From: Erysipelotrichia bacterium
Lineage (GTDB): Bacteria > Bacillota_I > Bacilli_A > Erysipelotrichales > Erysipelotrichaceae
Reading direction: 5' to 3'
DNA: 11,696 nt
NCBI GenBank assembly: GCA_009916335.1
Contig: SAAR01000085.1
Location: 1 to 11,696, forward strand
This document shows, piece after piece, positions 1 to 6,788 of the stretch. Under the pieces are notes generated by a model. The model was given only the letters and a program-made list of their open reading frames with translations, searched no databases and was not told the DNA's origin. The position numbers were made by a program, and so were the translations under genes. The first letter of the stretch is position 1. Every line of letters starts with the position of its first letter.

Positions 1-125
1 ATGCTATCTACTGTATTATACAATTGCTGAAATAGATTACCAATTAACAAAGGAATGGAAAAGAATAATAGTTCTTTCCATATCACACCATTAATCATTA
101 AGCCTTTTTGTTCTTGTTTCTCCAT
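1..125 (-). CDS. MATE family efflux transporter, N-terminal fragment
   Basis: Only the first 41 codons are in the window; the gene runs leftward off the edge. The start is the ATG at 125-123 on the minus strand, with a GAGGT ribosome site four bases upstream (130-134). The fragment has a short charged cytoplasmic start (MEKQEQKGLM) and then the beginning of a first membrane helix with the motif IPLLIGNLFQQLYNTVDS. In the MATE family this stretch lies in the first transmembrane helix of Na+- or H+-coupled exporters of drugs and other organic compounds at the cytoplasmic membrane. The specific substrate cannot be told. The gene is divergent from dinB and has its own promoter. Family call is fairly sure despite the short length, because this N-terminal motif is highly characteristic of bacterial MATE proteins. 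Confidence 0.8.
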   Translation of the reverse strand, partial: MEKQEQKGLMINGVIWKELLFFSIPLLIGNLFQQLYNTVDS

Positions 126-153
126 ATGTACCTCACATCTCTTAATAGTAATA

Positions 154-181
154 AGTATACACTTTTCTTATTGAAATTCAA
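154..181 (-). promoter_or_regulatory. Promoter of the MATE gene
   Basis: On the minus strand, TTGAAT (-35, 176-181) and a perfect-looking TATACT (-10, 154-159) are separated by 16 bases. Transcription would start about 20 bases upstream of the GAGGT ribosome site. The -35 lies inside a short palindrome, ATTGAA-A-TTCAAT (170-182), which could be an operator or chance in AT-rich DNA. Confidence 0.6.
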
Positions 182-190
182 TTTAAATTC

Positions 191-208
191 ATAATGTTAG
201 TACATTAT
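191..208. promoter_or_regulatory. Perfect 7-4-7 inverted repeat, candidate dinB operator
   Basis: ATAATGT and ACATTAT flank a four-base spacer, TAGT, and form a perfect 18-base inverted repeat 28 bases upstream of the dinB start. It overlaps a possible -10 (TATAAG, 206-211). A four-base spacer is also the layout of the Gram-positive LexA box (GAAC-N4-GTTC), but the half-sites here differ. That a repressor binds here is an inference. Confidence 0.4.
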
Positions 209-236
209 AAGCATAATAATGGTATTAGGTGATATG

Positions 237-1472
237 ATGAAAAAGGTAATCTTACATTGTGATCTGAATAATTTTTACGCATCTGTCGAATGTCGCAAAC
301 ACCCTGAATTGAAAAGACAATGTGTCGCTGTAAGTGGCGATGTGGATAATCGTCATGGGATTATCTTAGCTAAAAACGAGCATGCCAAAAAGTATGGGAT
401 ACAAACAGGAGAAACAATATGGCAGGCAAAGCAAAAATGCCCACAGTTAGTTTTAATCCCACCACATTTTCATGAATATTTAGCTATTTCTAAACAAGTG
501 AAAGCAGTGTACCATGAATATAGTGATCGGGTGGAGAGTTTTGGTTTAGATGAAGCATGGATTGATTGTACACAAAGTGTTCACTTATTTGGTAGTGGGG
601 TAGAGATTGCGAATGCATTACGAAAAAGAATGAAAGCAGAATTTGCGTTAACGATTAGTGTAGGGGTTAGTTTTAATAAAATTTATGCAAAGTTAGGTAG
701 TGATTATCAAAAGCCTGATGCGACAACATATTTTAGTGAAGAAAATTATCAAGATAAGGTATTTCCTTTACCTGTAGAAATGTTATTGTATGTAGGAAAA
801 GCAACACAAAGAAAGTTGGCGATGATGGGGATTGTAAAGATTGGGGAATTAGCGTGTGCCAATCGTGATTTACTTGTGTTACGTTTAGGGAAAATGGGAG
901 CGTTATTGCAAGACTTTGCCAATGGCATTGATCATAGTGAAGTCCTGCTTTTTGATCGTAGCGATAAGTTAAAATCAATAGGCAATGGTATTACGCCTAA
1001 AAAAGATATGCTAACTTTAGACATGGCAGTTTTAGTGTTGTATGTACTGTGTGATAGTATTGCGACACGTTTGCGTAGAGCACACAAACTAGGAAAGTGT
1101 GTGCGTGTGATGTTTCGTAGTGCCACATTACTTAGTTTTTCTAGGCAAGCCAGTTTAGCAGATGCGAGTAATTTGTGTGAAGAAATTGTGGCAGTGGCGA
1201 TTGCGATTACAAAAAAACATTATTCTTTTCATATTGCTTTACGCAGTATAAGTGTATGTGTAACACAATTAGTCGATGAACAAAGTTATCATCAGCTAGC
1301 TTTGTTTACACAACATGATAAAATAGAAACCATTGAACGTTGCATGGATCAAATTAGGGAAAAGTTTGGCAATGATGCTATTTTTCGAGCTAATTTGCTA
1401 CTTGATATAGAGTTAACTGCCTTTTCTCCTTTAGACGATCATGTTATCTTTCCGCAAGGATATTTCAAATAA
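237..1472 (+). CDS. dinB: Y-family DNA polymerase IV (translesion)
   Basis: This is an error-prone translesion DNA polymerase of the DinB/UmuC family, which copies past damaged bases. From the chosen start it has 411 residues, the usual size. Visible motifs are the palm signature DLNNFYASVE (residues 9-18, with metal ligand Asp9), SFGLDEAWID with the catalytic pair Asp105-Glu106, and SVGVSFNKIYAKLGSD followed by KPD, the finger/palm segment. Then come a thumb helix-hairpin-helix region around residues 180-230 and the little-finger domain from about 250. QLALF (353-357) fits the consensus sliding-clamp binding motif. I chose the ATG at 237 because AGGTGAT (227-233) sits just before it; the upstream ATG at 219 has no such site, and ATG 234 is too close. 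It is transcribed divergently from the MATE gene. Gram-positive paralogues in this family are often SOS-controlled, and the inverted repeat at 191-208 may be relevant. Confidence 0.93.
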   Translation: MKKVILHCDLNNFYASVECRKHPELKRQCVAVSGDVDNRHGIILAKNEHAKKYGIQTGETIWQAKQKCPQLVLIPPHFHEYLAISKQVKAVYHEYSDRVESFGLDEAWIDCTQSVHLFGSGVEIANALRKRMKAEFALTISVGVSFNKIYAKLGSDYQKPDATTYFSEENYQDKVFPLPVEMLLYVGKATQRKLAMMGIVKIGELACANRDLLVLRLGKMGALLQDFANGIDHSEVLLFDRSDKLKSIGNGITPKKDMLTLDMAVLVLYVLCDSIATRLRRAHKLGKCVRVMFRSATLLSFSRQASLADASNLCEEIVAVAIAITKKHYSFHIALRSISVCVTQLVDEQSYHQLALFTQHDKIETIERCMDQIREKFGNDAIFRANLLLDIELTAFSPLDDHVIFPQGYFK

Positions 1473-1520
1473 TCGCAATCGAGTGGTGAAAATGATATAC
1501 TGTTAGATGGTGGTGATGAA

Positions 1521-2315
1521 ATGAAAGAACAAATAAAATTAGTGTTATGCGATTTAGATGGTACCATTTTAAATAGCCAAAAACAAATACCTGCTTGTTT
1601 TTATGATGTGTTTACACAATTACGCAAGCAAGGTGTGGCAGTTGGTATGGCAACAGGTAGACCATTTAGTAATATTGAGGTTAAATTCAAAGAATGTGCT
1701 AATGCGATGAGTTGTGTTTGTGAGAATGGTGGTTGTGTTACTCATGAAGGCAAGATCATTCATAGCGAAACGATTGATAAAAGTATCTGTGATAAGATGG
1801 TCTTAAAAACAAGGGCGTTAAAAAATTGTGGAGCAGTCTTATGTGCAATAGGGGCAACCTATATTGAAAATAGAGAAGAACATATGATCGCAGCTTGTAA
1901 GGAATATTATCCTGACTTAAAGATTGTCGATGATTTATTGGCAGTGAAAGATACGATTGTTAAAATTTCCATTCGTGATTTCATTGATTCCAAAACACAT
2001 GTTTTTCCCGCATTAAAAGGGATAGATGATGGTGTCGATATTGCGACAAGTGATAGACATTGGGTAGATATAATGAATAAAGGGGTTTCTAAAGCAAAAG
2101 GGATCACAATGCTTTGTGAACACATGGGTATAAGTAGTGAGCAAGTAATGGCATTTGGTGATGAAATGAACGATTATGAAATGCTTAAAAAAGTGAAGTA
2201 TTCCTATGCGATGGGAAATGCCATTGAAGCGATTAAGCAGATTGCGAACGAAGTATGTGAAAGCAACGATGATGATGGGGTTATGAAAACGTTGCAAAGA
2301 GTATTTGATTTATGA
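1521..2315 (+). CDS. Cof-type HAD-superfamily phosphatase
   Basis: A 264-residue cytoplasmic phosphatase of the Cof/IIB subfamily, which in characterised members hydrolyses sugar phosphates and related phosphomonoesters with Mg2+. All four HAD motifs are present: DLDGT with nucleophile Asp11 and acid/base Asp13, ATGR with Thr45, the motif III lysine Lys191 in the NKGVSKAKGI stretch, and GDEMND (213-218) with the metal-binding Asp214 and Asp218. The C2B cap lies between about residues 85 and 185. It starts 48 bases after dinB; the ribosome site is GGTGAT (1512-1517), the same variant used by dinB. TATACT at 1496-1501 might be a -10, but the -35 match is poor, so read-through from dinB is equally likely. 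It ends with two TGA codons in a row. The natural substrate cannot be read from the sequence. Confidence 0.88.
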   Translation: MKEQIKLVLCDLDGTILNSQKQIPACFYDVFTQLRKQGVAVGMATGRPFSNIEVKFKECANAMSCVCENGGCVTHEGKIIHSETIDKSICDKMVLKTRALKNCGAVLCAIGATYIENREEHMIAACKEYYPDLKIVDDLLAVKDTIVKISIRDFIDSKTHVFPALKGIDDGVDIATSDRHWVDIMNKGVSKAKGITMLCEHMGISSEQVMAFGDEMNDYEMLKKVKYSYAMGNAIEAIKQIANEVCESNDDDGVMKTLQRVFDL

Positions 2316-2323
2316 TGAAACAC

Positions 2324-2375
2324 AAAGATTTTTCTTTTTCTTTTTTAAAGAAGGCAGAAGAGAAATCTTTTATTA
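2324..2375 (+). terminator. Probable terminator after the HAD gene
   Basis: AAAGATTT (2324-2331) pairs with AAATCTTT (2363-2370), enclosing a smaller hairpin TTCTTT-TTT-AAAGAA, and is followed by TTTATTAT-like sequence. The large A/T-only stem makes this a moderate call, but its place just behind a stop codon and before the deoC promoter fits. Confidence 0.45.
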
Positions 2376-2380
2376 TATGC

Positions 2381-2407
2381 ATAAATGCTTATTTATACTT
2401 GTTTATG
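2381..2407. repeat. Inverted repeat and 10-base tandem repeat upstream of the deoC promoter
   Basis: ATAAAT-GCTT-ATTTAT (2381-2396) is a perfect 6-4-6 inverted repeat. Overlapping it, CTTATTTATA (2388-2397) is followed directly by CTTGTTTATG (2398-2407), two ten-base units matching at 8 of 10 positions. The block ends about 20 bases before the -35 of deoC, where an activator or repressor could act. Binding is an inference; AT-rich chance is possible. Confidence 0.35.
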
Positions 2408-2428
2408 AATGATATTGATTGTTTTGTG

Positions 2429-2457
2429 TTGACTTTGAACTTATGTGGTCGTATACT
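2429..2457 (+). promoter_or_regulatory. Strong sigma-A type promoter of deoC
   Basis: TTGACT (2429-2434) and TATACT (2452-2457) are spaced by exactly 17 bases, giving one mismatch to consensus in each hexamer. The predicted start near 2464 leaves a leader of about 23 bases to the deoC start codon. This also rules out an in-frame upstream ATG at 2445, which would not be on the transcript. Confidence 0.75.
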
Positions 2458-2486
2458 GTAACTATAAAGATACGAGGAGGAACATG

Positions 2487-3215
2487 ATGAAACCAACAAA
2501 GAAAGCATGTGAAATGAGTATTGAAGAATTAGCGAAGTACATTGATTATTCGGTATTAAAACCAGAATTTAGTGAACAAGAGATTATTGACTTAACAAAA
2601 GATGGAGTAAAATTAGGGTGTGCTGCCATTTGTATTAATCCAGCCTATATGGATTTGTGTATGCCTTATGTAAAGGATAGCGAAACAAAATTATGTCCTG
2701 TATGTGATTTCCCTTTTGGTACCAGTTCAACAGCATCAAAAGTGGCACAAGCACAAATTTTATGTAAGTATGATCATATTGGCGAAATTGATATGGTCGC
2801 AAACTTTGGTTTGATTAGAAGTGGAAAATACGATGAAGTAACAAAAGATATTAAGGCAGTGGTTGATGTGTGTCATAAAGAAGGACATGCTGTAAAAGTT
2901 ATTTTTGAAACAGATGCTTTAAATGAAGAACAGGTAAGAAAAACTTGTCAGTGCTGTATAGAAGCAGGGGCTGATTTTGTGAAAACAAGTACAGGTTTTT
3001 TAACGGGGCATGAAGCACATGGAGCAACACCAGAAATAATTCAAGTGATGATGAATGAAGTTGATGGAAAATGTAAAGTAAAGGGAAGTGGTTGTATTCG
3101 TACAAGAGAACATTTCTTAAAGCTGATTGATATGGGTATTGATCGAATGGGTGTTGGTTATAAATCTGTTCCTGTTGTATTAGGATTAGACAACAAGGCA
3201 AATACGAATAACTAA
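2487..3215 (+). CDS. deoC: Deoxyribose-phosphate aldolase
   Basis: This cytoplasmic class I aldolase splits 2-deoxy-D-ribose 5-phosphate into acetaldehyde and glyceraldehyde 3-phosphate, the last step of deoxynucleoside breakdown. The 242-residue length is normal. The Schiff-base lysine is Lys166 in VKTSTGF; the partner residues are Asp102 in EIDMV and Lys199 in KVKGSGCIRT, matching Asp102, Lys167 and Lys201 of the E. coli enzyme; KVIFET (137-142) is also conserved. The GSG-C replaces the more usual SGG before IRT. The start was set by GAGGAGG (2474-2480) six bases before ATG 2487; ATG 2484 directly before it is an alternative. The gene has its own promoter and terminator, and no nucleoside phosphorylase or phosphopentomutase gene is adjacent, so it is not in a classical deo operon. 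A glycyl radical enzyme gene follows on the same strand. Confidence 0.93.
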   Translation: MKPTKKACEMSIEELAKYIDYSVLKPEFSEQEIIDLTKDGVKLGCAAICINPAYMDLCMPYVKDSETKLCPVCDFPFGTSSTASKVAQAQILCKYDHIGEIDMVANFGLIRSGKYDEVTKDIKAVVDVCHKEGHAVKVIFETDALNEEQVRKTCQCCIEAGADFVKTSTGFLTGHEAHGATPEIIQVMMNEVDGKCKVKGSGCIRTREHFLKLIDMGIDRMGVGYKSVPVVLGLDNKANTNN

Positions 3216-3220
3216 CAGAC

Positions 3221-3250
3221 AAAAAGCATCGCAAAGCGGTGTTTTTTGTT
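3221..3250 (+). terminator. Rho-independent terminator of deoC
   Basis: GCATCGC (3226-3232), loop AAA and GCGGTGT (3236-3242) form a stem with one interior T-G wobble pair; the flanking A5 and T6 runs extend it. The run of six T (3242-3247) directly after is a typical termination signal. It separates deoC from the downstream glycyl radical enzyme gene. Confidence 0.8.
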
Positions 3251-3257
3251 TCATACA

Positions 3258-3287
3258 CTTCTGTGGAGAAGCAGGAAATGATACAAT
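3258..3287 (+). promoter_or_regulatory. Possible promoter/operator region of the glycyl radical enzyme gene
   Basis: TACAAT (3282-3287) is a good -10 placed 18 bases before the initiation codon, but the hexamer 17 bases upstream (TTCTGT, 3259-3264) is a poor -35. Exactly there lies a perfect inverted repeat CTTCT-GTGG-AGAAG (3258-3271). A weak promoter helped or blocked by a regulator at this repeat would fit. This is an inference. Confidence 0.35.
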
Positions 3288-3305
3288 ACAAGTGGAGGTA
3301 ATAAG

Positions 3306-5720
3306 ATGAAACCATTATTTCGTTTACAAGTGCAACATGATGATTGTGATTTTGCTAGAATTGATCGCTTGCGTACAAAAATGCAAAAGCGTAAAGCCAG
3401 TATTTGTTCGCAAAGAGCGATGTTATATACACAATCTTTTATGGAAAGTGAAAAGGAACCATATATATTAAGGAAAGCAAAAGCGTTTGCCCATACCTTA
3501 AAACATATGGATATTTATATTGAGGAAGATTCTTTGCTTTTTGGTAATATGGCATCGTGTAATTTTGCGGCACCTATTTATCCAGAATATTCTATTGATT
3601 GGGTAGTCGATGAACTAGACCATTTTGCGAAAAGAAGTGGTGATGTGTTTAATGTTAGTGAGGAAGTGAAAAAAGATATTATGAAGATTGCTCCTTATTG
3701 GCATGGGCATACTCATGAAGATGAAGTGAAAAAAAATATTCCTGAAATAAATTTATTAGCTGAAAAACAAGGGGTACTTCATCGTGGTGGAATCTCTATG
3801 TCAGGTGATGGGCATATTGTACCTGATCATGAAAAAGTATTGCGTATAGGCTTTGGTGGAATGATCAAAGAGGCAAAAGCTGGGTTAAAGCGAGTAACGA
3901 ACAAAGAACAAGAATACTTCTATCAAGCAGTTATCATTACAATGGAAGCAGCTTTAATGTTTATTAAACGTTATGGTGTGTTGGCAAGACAAAAGGTGCA
4001 AAGTGAAGAAGATAGTAAACGAAAAAAAGAATATGAACAGATGGCTAATATGTGTGAGCATTTAATGGAAGATGGCGTAGAACATTTTTATGAAGCATTA
4101 GAAGCGGTTTATTTAATTCATATTTTACAAATGATTGAAAGTAATGGGCATTCTTTTTGTTATGGACGCTTTGACCAGTATATGTATCCTTACTATCAAA
4201 GAGATATAGATAAACATCTTATTTCCCAGGAAAAAGCGTTAGAAATGCTTACTCATATGTTTATTATGAACTCTAGCTGCAATAAGGTTAGACCTTATGG
4301 ACATACAAAATTCTCACAAGGCTACCCATTATATTCTAATTTAATGATTGGTGGATATACACCACAAGGAGTCGATGGAACCAATGCACTATCTTATCTT
4401 TGTATTGAAGCAATGCATCAATGTTCCCTAGCAGAACCAAACTTTTCCATGCGTTATAATGAAGCAACACCAAAGAGCTTATTGAAAGATGCATCTTTGC
4501 TAATTGCGACAGGTTGTGGTATGCCTAGTATGTTTAATGATGAGGTAGTTGTGAAAGCGATGGAAAGTTTGCATATTCCTAAAGAAGATGCTTTAGATTA
4601 TTGTGCGATTGGTTGTGTGGAAACAGGGATTCCAGGTAAATATGGACATCGTGCAACAGGTATGACGTATGTAAACTGGGGAAAATTATTAGAAATGCTT
4701 GTTAATAATGGGGTAGATCCAAAAAGTAATATTCAATTGCTTTCACTTAATGGAAATAAAGGAAAAGATATTCAATTTCATTCCTATGAAGAAGTTTGGC
4801 AAGGTTGGGAAAAACTATTAAAGTTCTATACGGATTTAGCTGTGGATTGTGATCACATTTGTGATGCTTCTTTAGTGAAGTATGATGCAGATCCTTTTGC
4901 ATCTAGTATGATTGATAACGCATTAGCATTAGGAAAGACATTAAAGGCTGGTGGTGCGAAGTACGACTTTGTATCACAATCGAATATTGGTTGTGTTGTT
5001 GTTGGTAATGGATTGGCAGTCCTTAAAAAGTTAATTTTTGAAGAACGAAAATTAACGCTTGAACAATTAAAAGAAGCTATGGCTTCTAATTGGCAAGGAA
5101 AAGAGTATGGTAGAATACAGCAGATGGTGCTTAGAGTGCCTAAATTTGGAAATGATGAAGATTATGTGGACGAAATCGTAAAAGATGTCTTTCATTCTTA
5201 TTTGGCACTATTACCTAATTATCAAACGAATTGTGCTAAGCAAGGACCTGTATTAAGTGGATATACCATGTCGACATCTAATATTACTAGCTATGTGCCT
5301 AATGGTATGGACGTAGGGGCTACTAGTGATGGTAGATTTGCTTATAGTCCTTTGAATGAAGGGTGTTCACCTACACAATCAACAGATAAAAATGGTCCTA
5401 CGGCACTTATTAATTCAGTCGCAAAATTACCAAATGACAAAATAGCAGCCGGACAATTGTTGAATATGCGTTTTTCAAAAGCATCGTTAGCAGGTGAGCA
5501 ACTTGACTTGTTTGTGCATTTTTTAGAAGCGAGTTGTAAAAAGGGGATTTTTCATAATCAATTTAATATTATTGATGGAGAAACATTGAAAAAGGCACAA
5601 CAACACCCTGAACAATATAGCGATTTAATTGTTCGTGTGGCAGGTTATTGTGCACAGTTTGTATCATTAATGAAAGAGGCACAAGATGCGATTATTGCAA
5701 GAAGTGAAAATCATTGGTAG
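3306..5720 (+). CDS. Glycyl radical enzyme, PFL2/dehydratase-eliminase type, substrate unknown
   Basis: An 804-residue cytoplasmic glycyl radical enzyme, full length for the family. The N-terminal PFL-like ten-stranded barrel domain covers most of the protein, and the C-terminal glycine radical domain starts near residue 680. The radical site is RVAG780YCA near the C terminus; the thiyl radical cysteine is Cys437 in GCVETG with the base Glu439. The GCVE signature marks dehydratases and eliminases (glycerol, propanediol and hydroxyproline dehydratase, choline lyase) rather than true pyruvate formate-lyase. NGHSFCYGRFDQ (280-291) contains a His-Ser pair like that which holds the substrate in glycerol/propanediol dehydratases, yet the GWHDAA segment with the diol-binding Asp of those enzymes is replaced by GHRATG. 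GCVETG itself recalls hydroxyproline dehydratase. So the substrate is open. The start follows GGAGG (3294-3298) at seven bases. No radical-SAM activase gene is adjacent, which is unusual. It sits alone between terminators, after deoC. Confidence 0.9.
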   Translation: MKPLFRLQVQHDDCDFARIDRLRTKMQKRKASICSQRAMLYTQSFMESEKEPYILRKAKAFAHTLKHMDIYIEEDSLLFGNMASCNFAAPIYPEYSIDWVVDELDHFAKRSGDVFNVSEEVKKDIMKIAPYWHGHTHEDEVKKNIPEINLLAEKQGVLHRGGISMSGDGHIVPDHEKVLRIGFGGMIKEAKAGLKRVTNKEQEYFYQAVIITMEAALMFIKRYGVLARQKVQSEEDSKRKKEYEQMANMCEHLMEDGVEHFYEALEAVYLIHILQMIESNGHSFCYGRFDQYMYPYYQRDIDKHLISQEKALEMLTHMFIMNSSCNKVRPYGHTKFSQGYPLYSNLMIGGYTPQGVDGTNALSYLCIEAMHQCSLAEPNFSMRYNEATPKSLLKDASLLIATGCGMPSMFNDEVVVKAMESLHIPKEDALDYCAIGCVETGIPGKYGHRATGMTYVNWGKLLEMLVNNGVDPKSNIQLLSLNGNKGKDIQFHSYEEVWQGWEKLLKFYTDLAVDCDHICDASLVKYDADPFASSMIDNALALGKTLKAGGAKYDFVSQSNIGCVVVGNGLAVLKKLIFEERKLTLEQLKEAMASNWQGKEYGRIQQMVLRVPKFGNDEDYVDEIVKDVFHSYLALLPNYQTNCAKQGPVLSGYTMSTSNITSYVPNGMDVGATSDGRFAYSPLNEGCSPTQSTDKNGPTALINSVAKLPNDKIAAGQLLNMRFSKASLAGEQLDLFVHFLEASCKKGIFHNQFNIIDGETLKKAQQHPEQYSDLIVRVAGYCAQFVSLMKEAQDAIIARSENHW

Positions 5721-5738
5721 AGGTAGGAGTAAGCAGAT

Positions 5739-5772
5739 AAAAAAGTTCAGGTCTTTTGACTTGAACTTTTTA
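5739..5772. terminator. Bidirectional terminator between the glycyl radical enzyme and PHP genes
   Basis: A 14-pair stem, AAAAAGTTCAGGTC (5740-5753) against GACTTGAACTTTTT (5758-5771) with one G-T wobble and a TTTT loop, is flanked by A on the left and T on the right. It would stop transcription from both converging genes. Confidence 0.88.
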
Positions 5773-5777
5773 TAGAA

Positions 5778-6674
5778 TTATTTCATCTTCAATTTATCTA
5801 AAAATGCATTTAAATATTGTTCCCCATTATCTTTTGTATACCCATATTCTCCTAATTGAATTTTAGGTTTTTTACTTCCATGAAAATCACTACCACAAGT
5901 AATGAGTAATTGATGCTTTTTACAAAATTGTTCATAGTACGCATTATGGCAATCCTCATGATAATTACTATATGCTTCAATGCCATCAATTCCATAAGCA
6001 ATCGCTTTATTTAATAAAGCTTCATTTTGATAAAAGGTTTTCCAAGGATGTGCTAATACAGCAATACCACCTGCATCATGAATGATGTCAACGGTTTTTT
6101 GAAAGTCTGGATAATTTACCTTTACATAGTTTTTAGTGCCGACACTACATTTATCCCAATAGAAATTAACAACTTGTGGTTCACTTCTTTTTCCACCTTT
6201 TAAATAATCTTGAAAATCAGGAATATCTTTATTGGCAGGATCGTTGAGCATCATATCACATAAAATAAAGAAAGGATTTTCTCCTTCAGGGGTATTTGCA
6301 TACACTTCTTCTTCATTTATTTTTACATGGTAGTTCTCACGAAACTTCACAAAGCGTTCTGCCATTGCTTCGTCCATATATTGATCAATACGATTTGCTA
6401 AACCTTGAAAGTAAGGCAAGTGATAATCAAAGTTATAACCAAGAAGATGTACTTCTTTATCCTCAAACATCGTATCGAATTCAATGGCAGGAATAACGGT
6501 GATACCTACTTTATTTCCTTCACTAATCATCTCATCAATTCCTCTAAAATTATTGTGATCACTTAGTGCAACATACTCTAATCCTTTTGCTTTTGCCATC
6601 TTAATGAGTTCAGTTGGTGTTAATTCCCCATCTCTACTCACATTGGAGTGCATATGTAAATCAAAATTTGTCAT
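5778..6674 (-). CDS. PHP-domain metal-dependent phosphoesterase
   Basis: A 298-residue cytoplasmic protein of the PHP family, related to TrpH/YciV (RNase AM, nucleoside 3',5'-bisphosphate phosphatase) in size and motif order. Metal ligands seen in order are His7 and His9 in DLHMHS, Asp39-His40 in ALSDHNNF, Glu65 in IPAIEFD, His209 in LAHPWK, and Asp263 and His265 in GSDFHG. These build a trinuclear metal site that hydrolyses phosphate esters. The insert between about residues 85 and 185 is the substrate-covering part. I set the start at ATG 6674 because AGAGGTG (6681-6687 on the plus strand) lies six bases upstream; the GTG at 6683 is part of that ribosome site. It is transcribed from its own promoter, convergent with the glycyl radical enzyme gene and divergent from the PTS regulator. 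A role in nucleotide or short RNA turnover is likely but not proven. Confidence 0.88.
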   Translation of the reverse strand: MTNFDLHMHSNVSRDGELTPTELIKMAKAKGLEYVALSDHNNFRGIDEMISEGNKVGITVIPAIEFDTMFEDKEVHLLGYNFDYHLPYFQGLANRIDQYMDEAMAERFVKFRENYHVKINEEEVYANTPEGENPFFILCDMMLNDPANKDIPDFQDYLKGGKRSEPQVVNFYWDKCSVGTKNYVKVNYPDFQKTVDIIHDAGGIAVLAHPWKTFYQNEALLNKAIAYGIDGIEAYSNYHEDCHNAYYEQFCKKHQLLITCGSDFHGSKKPKIQLGEYGYTKDNGEQYLNAFLDKLKMK

Positions 6675-6699
6675 TTTAGCCACCTCTTTACATTTGCTT

Positions 6700-6727
6700 A
6701 TTATAGCACAAAGAAATGAGTTATGAA
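6700..6727 (-). promoter_or_regulatory. Promoter of the PHP gene
   Basis: On the minus strand a perfect TATAAT (6700-6705) is preceded by TTCATA (6722-6727) at 16 bases. Transcription would start near 6693, leaving a short leader before the AGAGGTG ribosome site. Confidence 0.65.
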
Positions 6728-6747
6728 GAGGAAACGCTCTTTAACAA

Positions 6748-6766
6748 TTGTAAATTAAAATTACAA
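6748..6766. promoter_or_regulatory. 19-base near-palindrome in the PHP/regulator gap
   Basis: TTGTAA-ATTAAAA-TTACAA is symmetrical at eight of nine base pairs around its central A. It lies upstream of the PHP promoter and about 20 bases before the putative regulator promoter, a place suited to control of either gene. A second short palindrome, ATATT-CA-AATAT, follows at 6775-6786. The gap from 6675 to 6912 contains no gene that I can see. Confidence 0.35.
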
Positions 6767-6788
6767 AAATGACCATATTCAAATATAA

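Noticed and set aside
219..236. Upstream ATG 219 as the dinB start
   Set aside because: There is no ribosome site before it, and it would add five residues before the conserved N-terminal strand; AGGTGAT at 227-233 supports ATG 237.
2445..2486. Upstream in-frame start of deoC at 2445
   Set aside because: It lies between the -35 and -10 of a near-consensus promoter, so it would not be on the transcript.
2899..3315. A 138-codon reading frame on the minus strand across deoC
   Set aside because: It lies antisense to a fully conserved deoC, shows no family features and has the composition of a shadow frame. The other antisense frames in dinB, the HAD gene, EIIA and EIIB were dropped for the same reason.
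3306..5720. Pyruvate formate-lyase (pflB)
   Set aside because: True PFL has two adjacent active-site cysteines (CC motif); this protein has GCVE, the signature of the dehydratase/eliminase branch.
6726..6741. cre-like or terminator hairpin AAGAG-GAAACG-CTCTT
   Set aside because: It differs from the cre consensus at several fixed positions, has no T run in the right place, and lies over the PHP promoter -35. Too weak to call.
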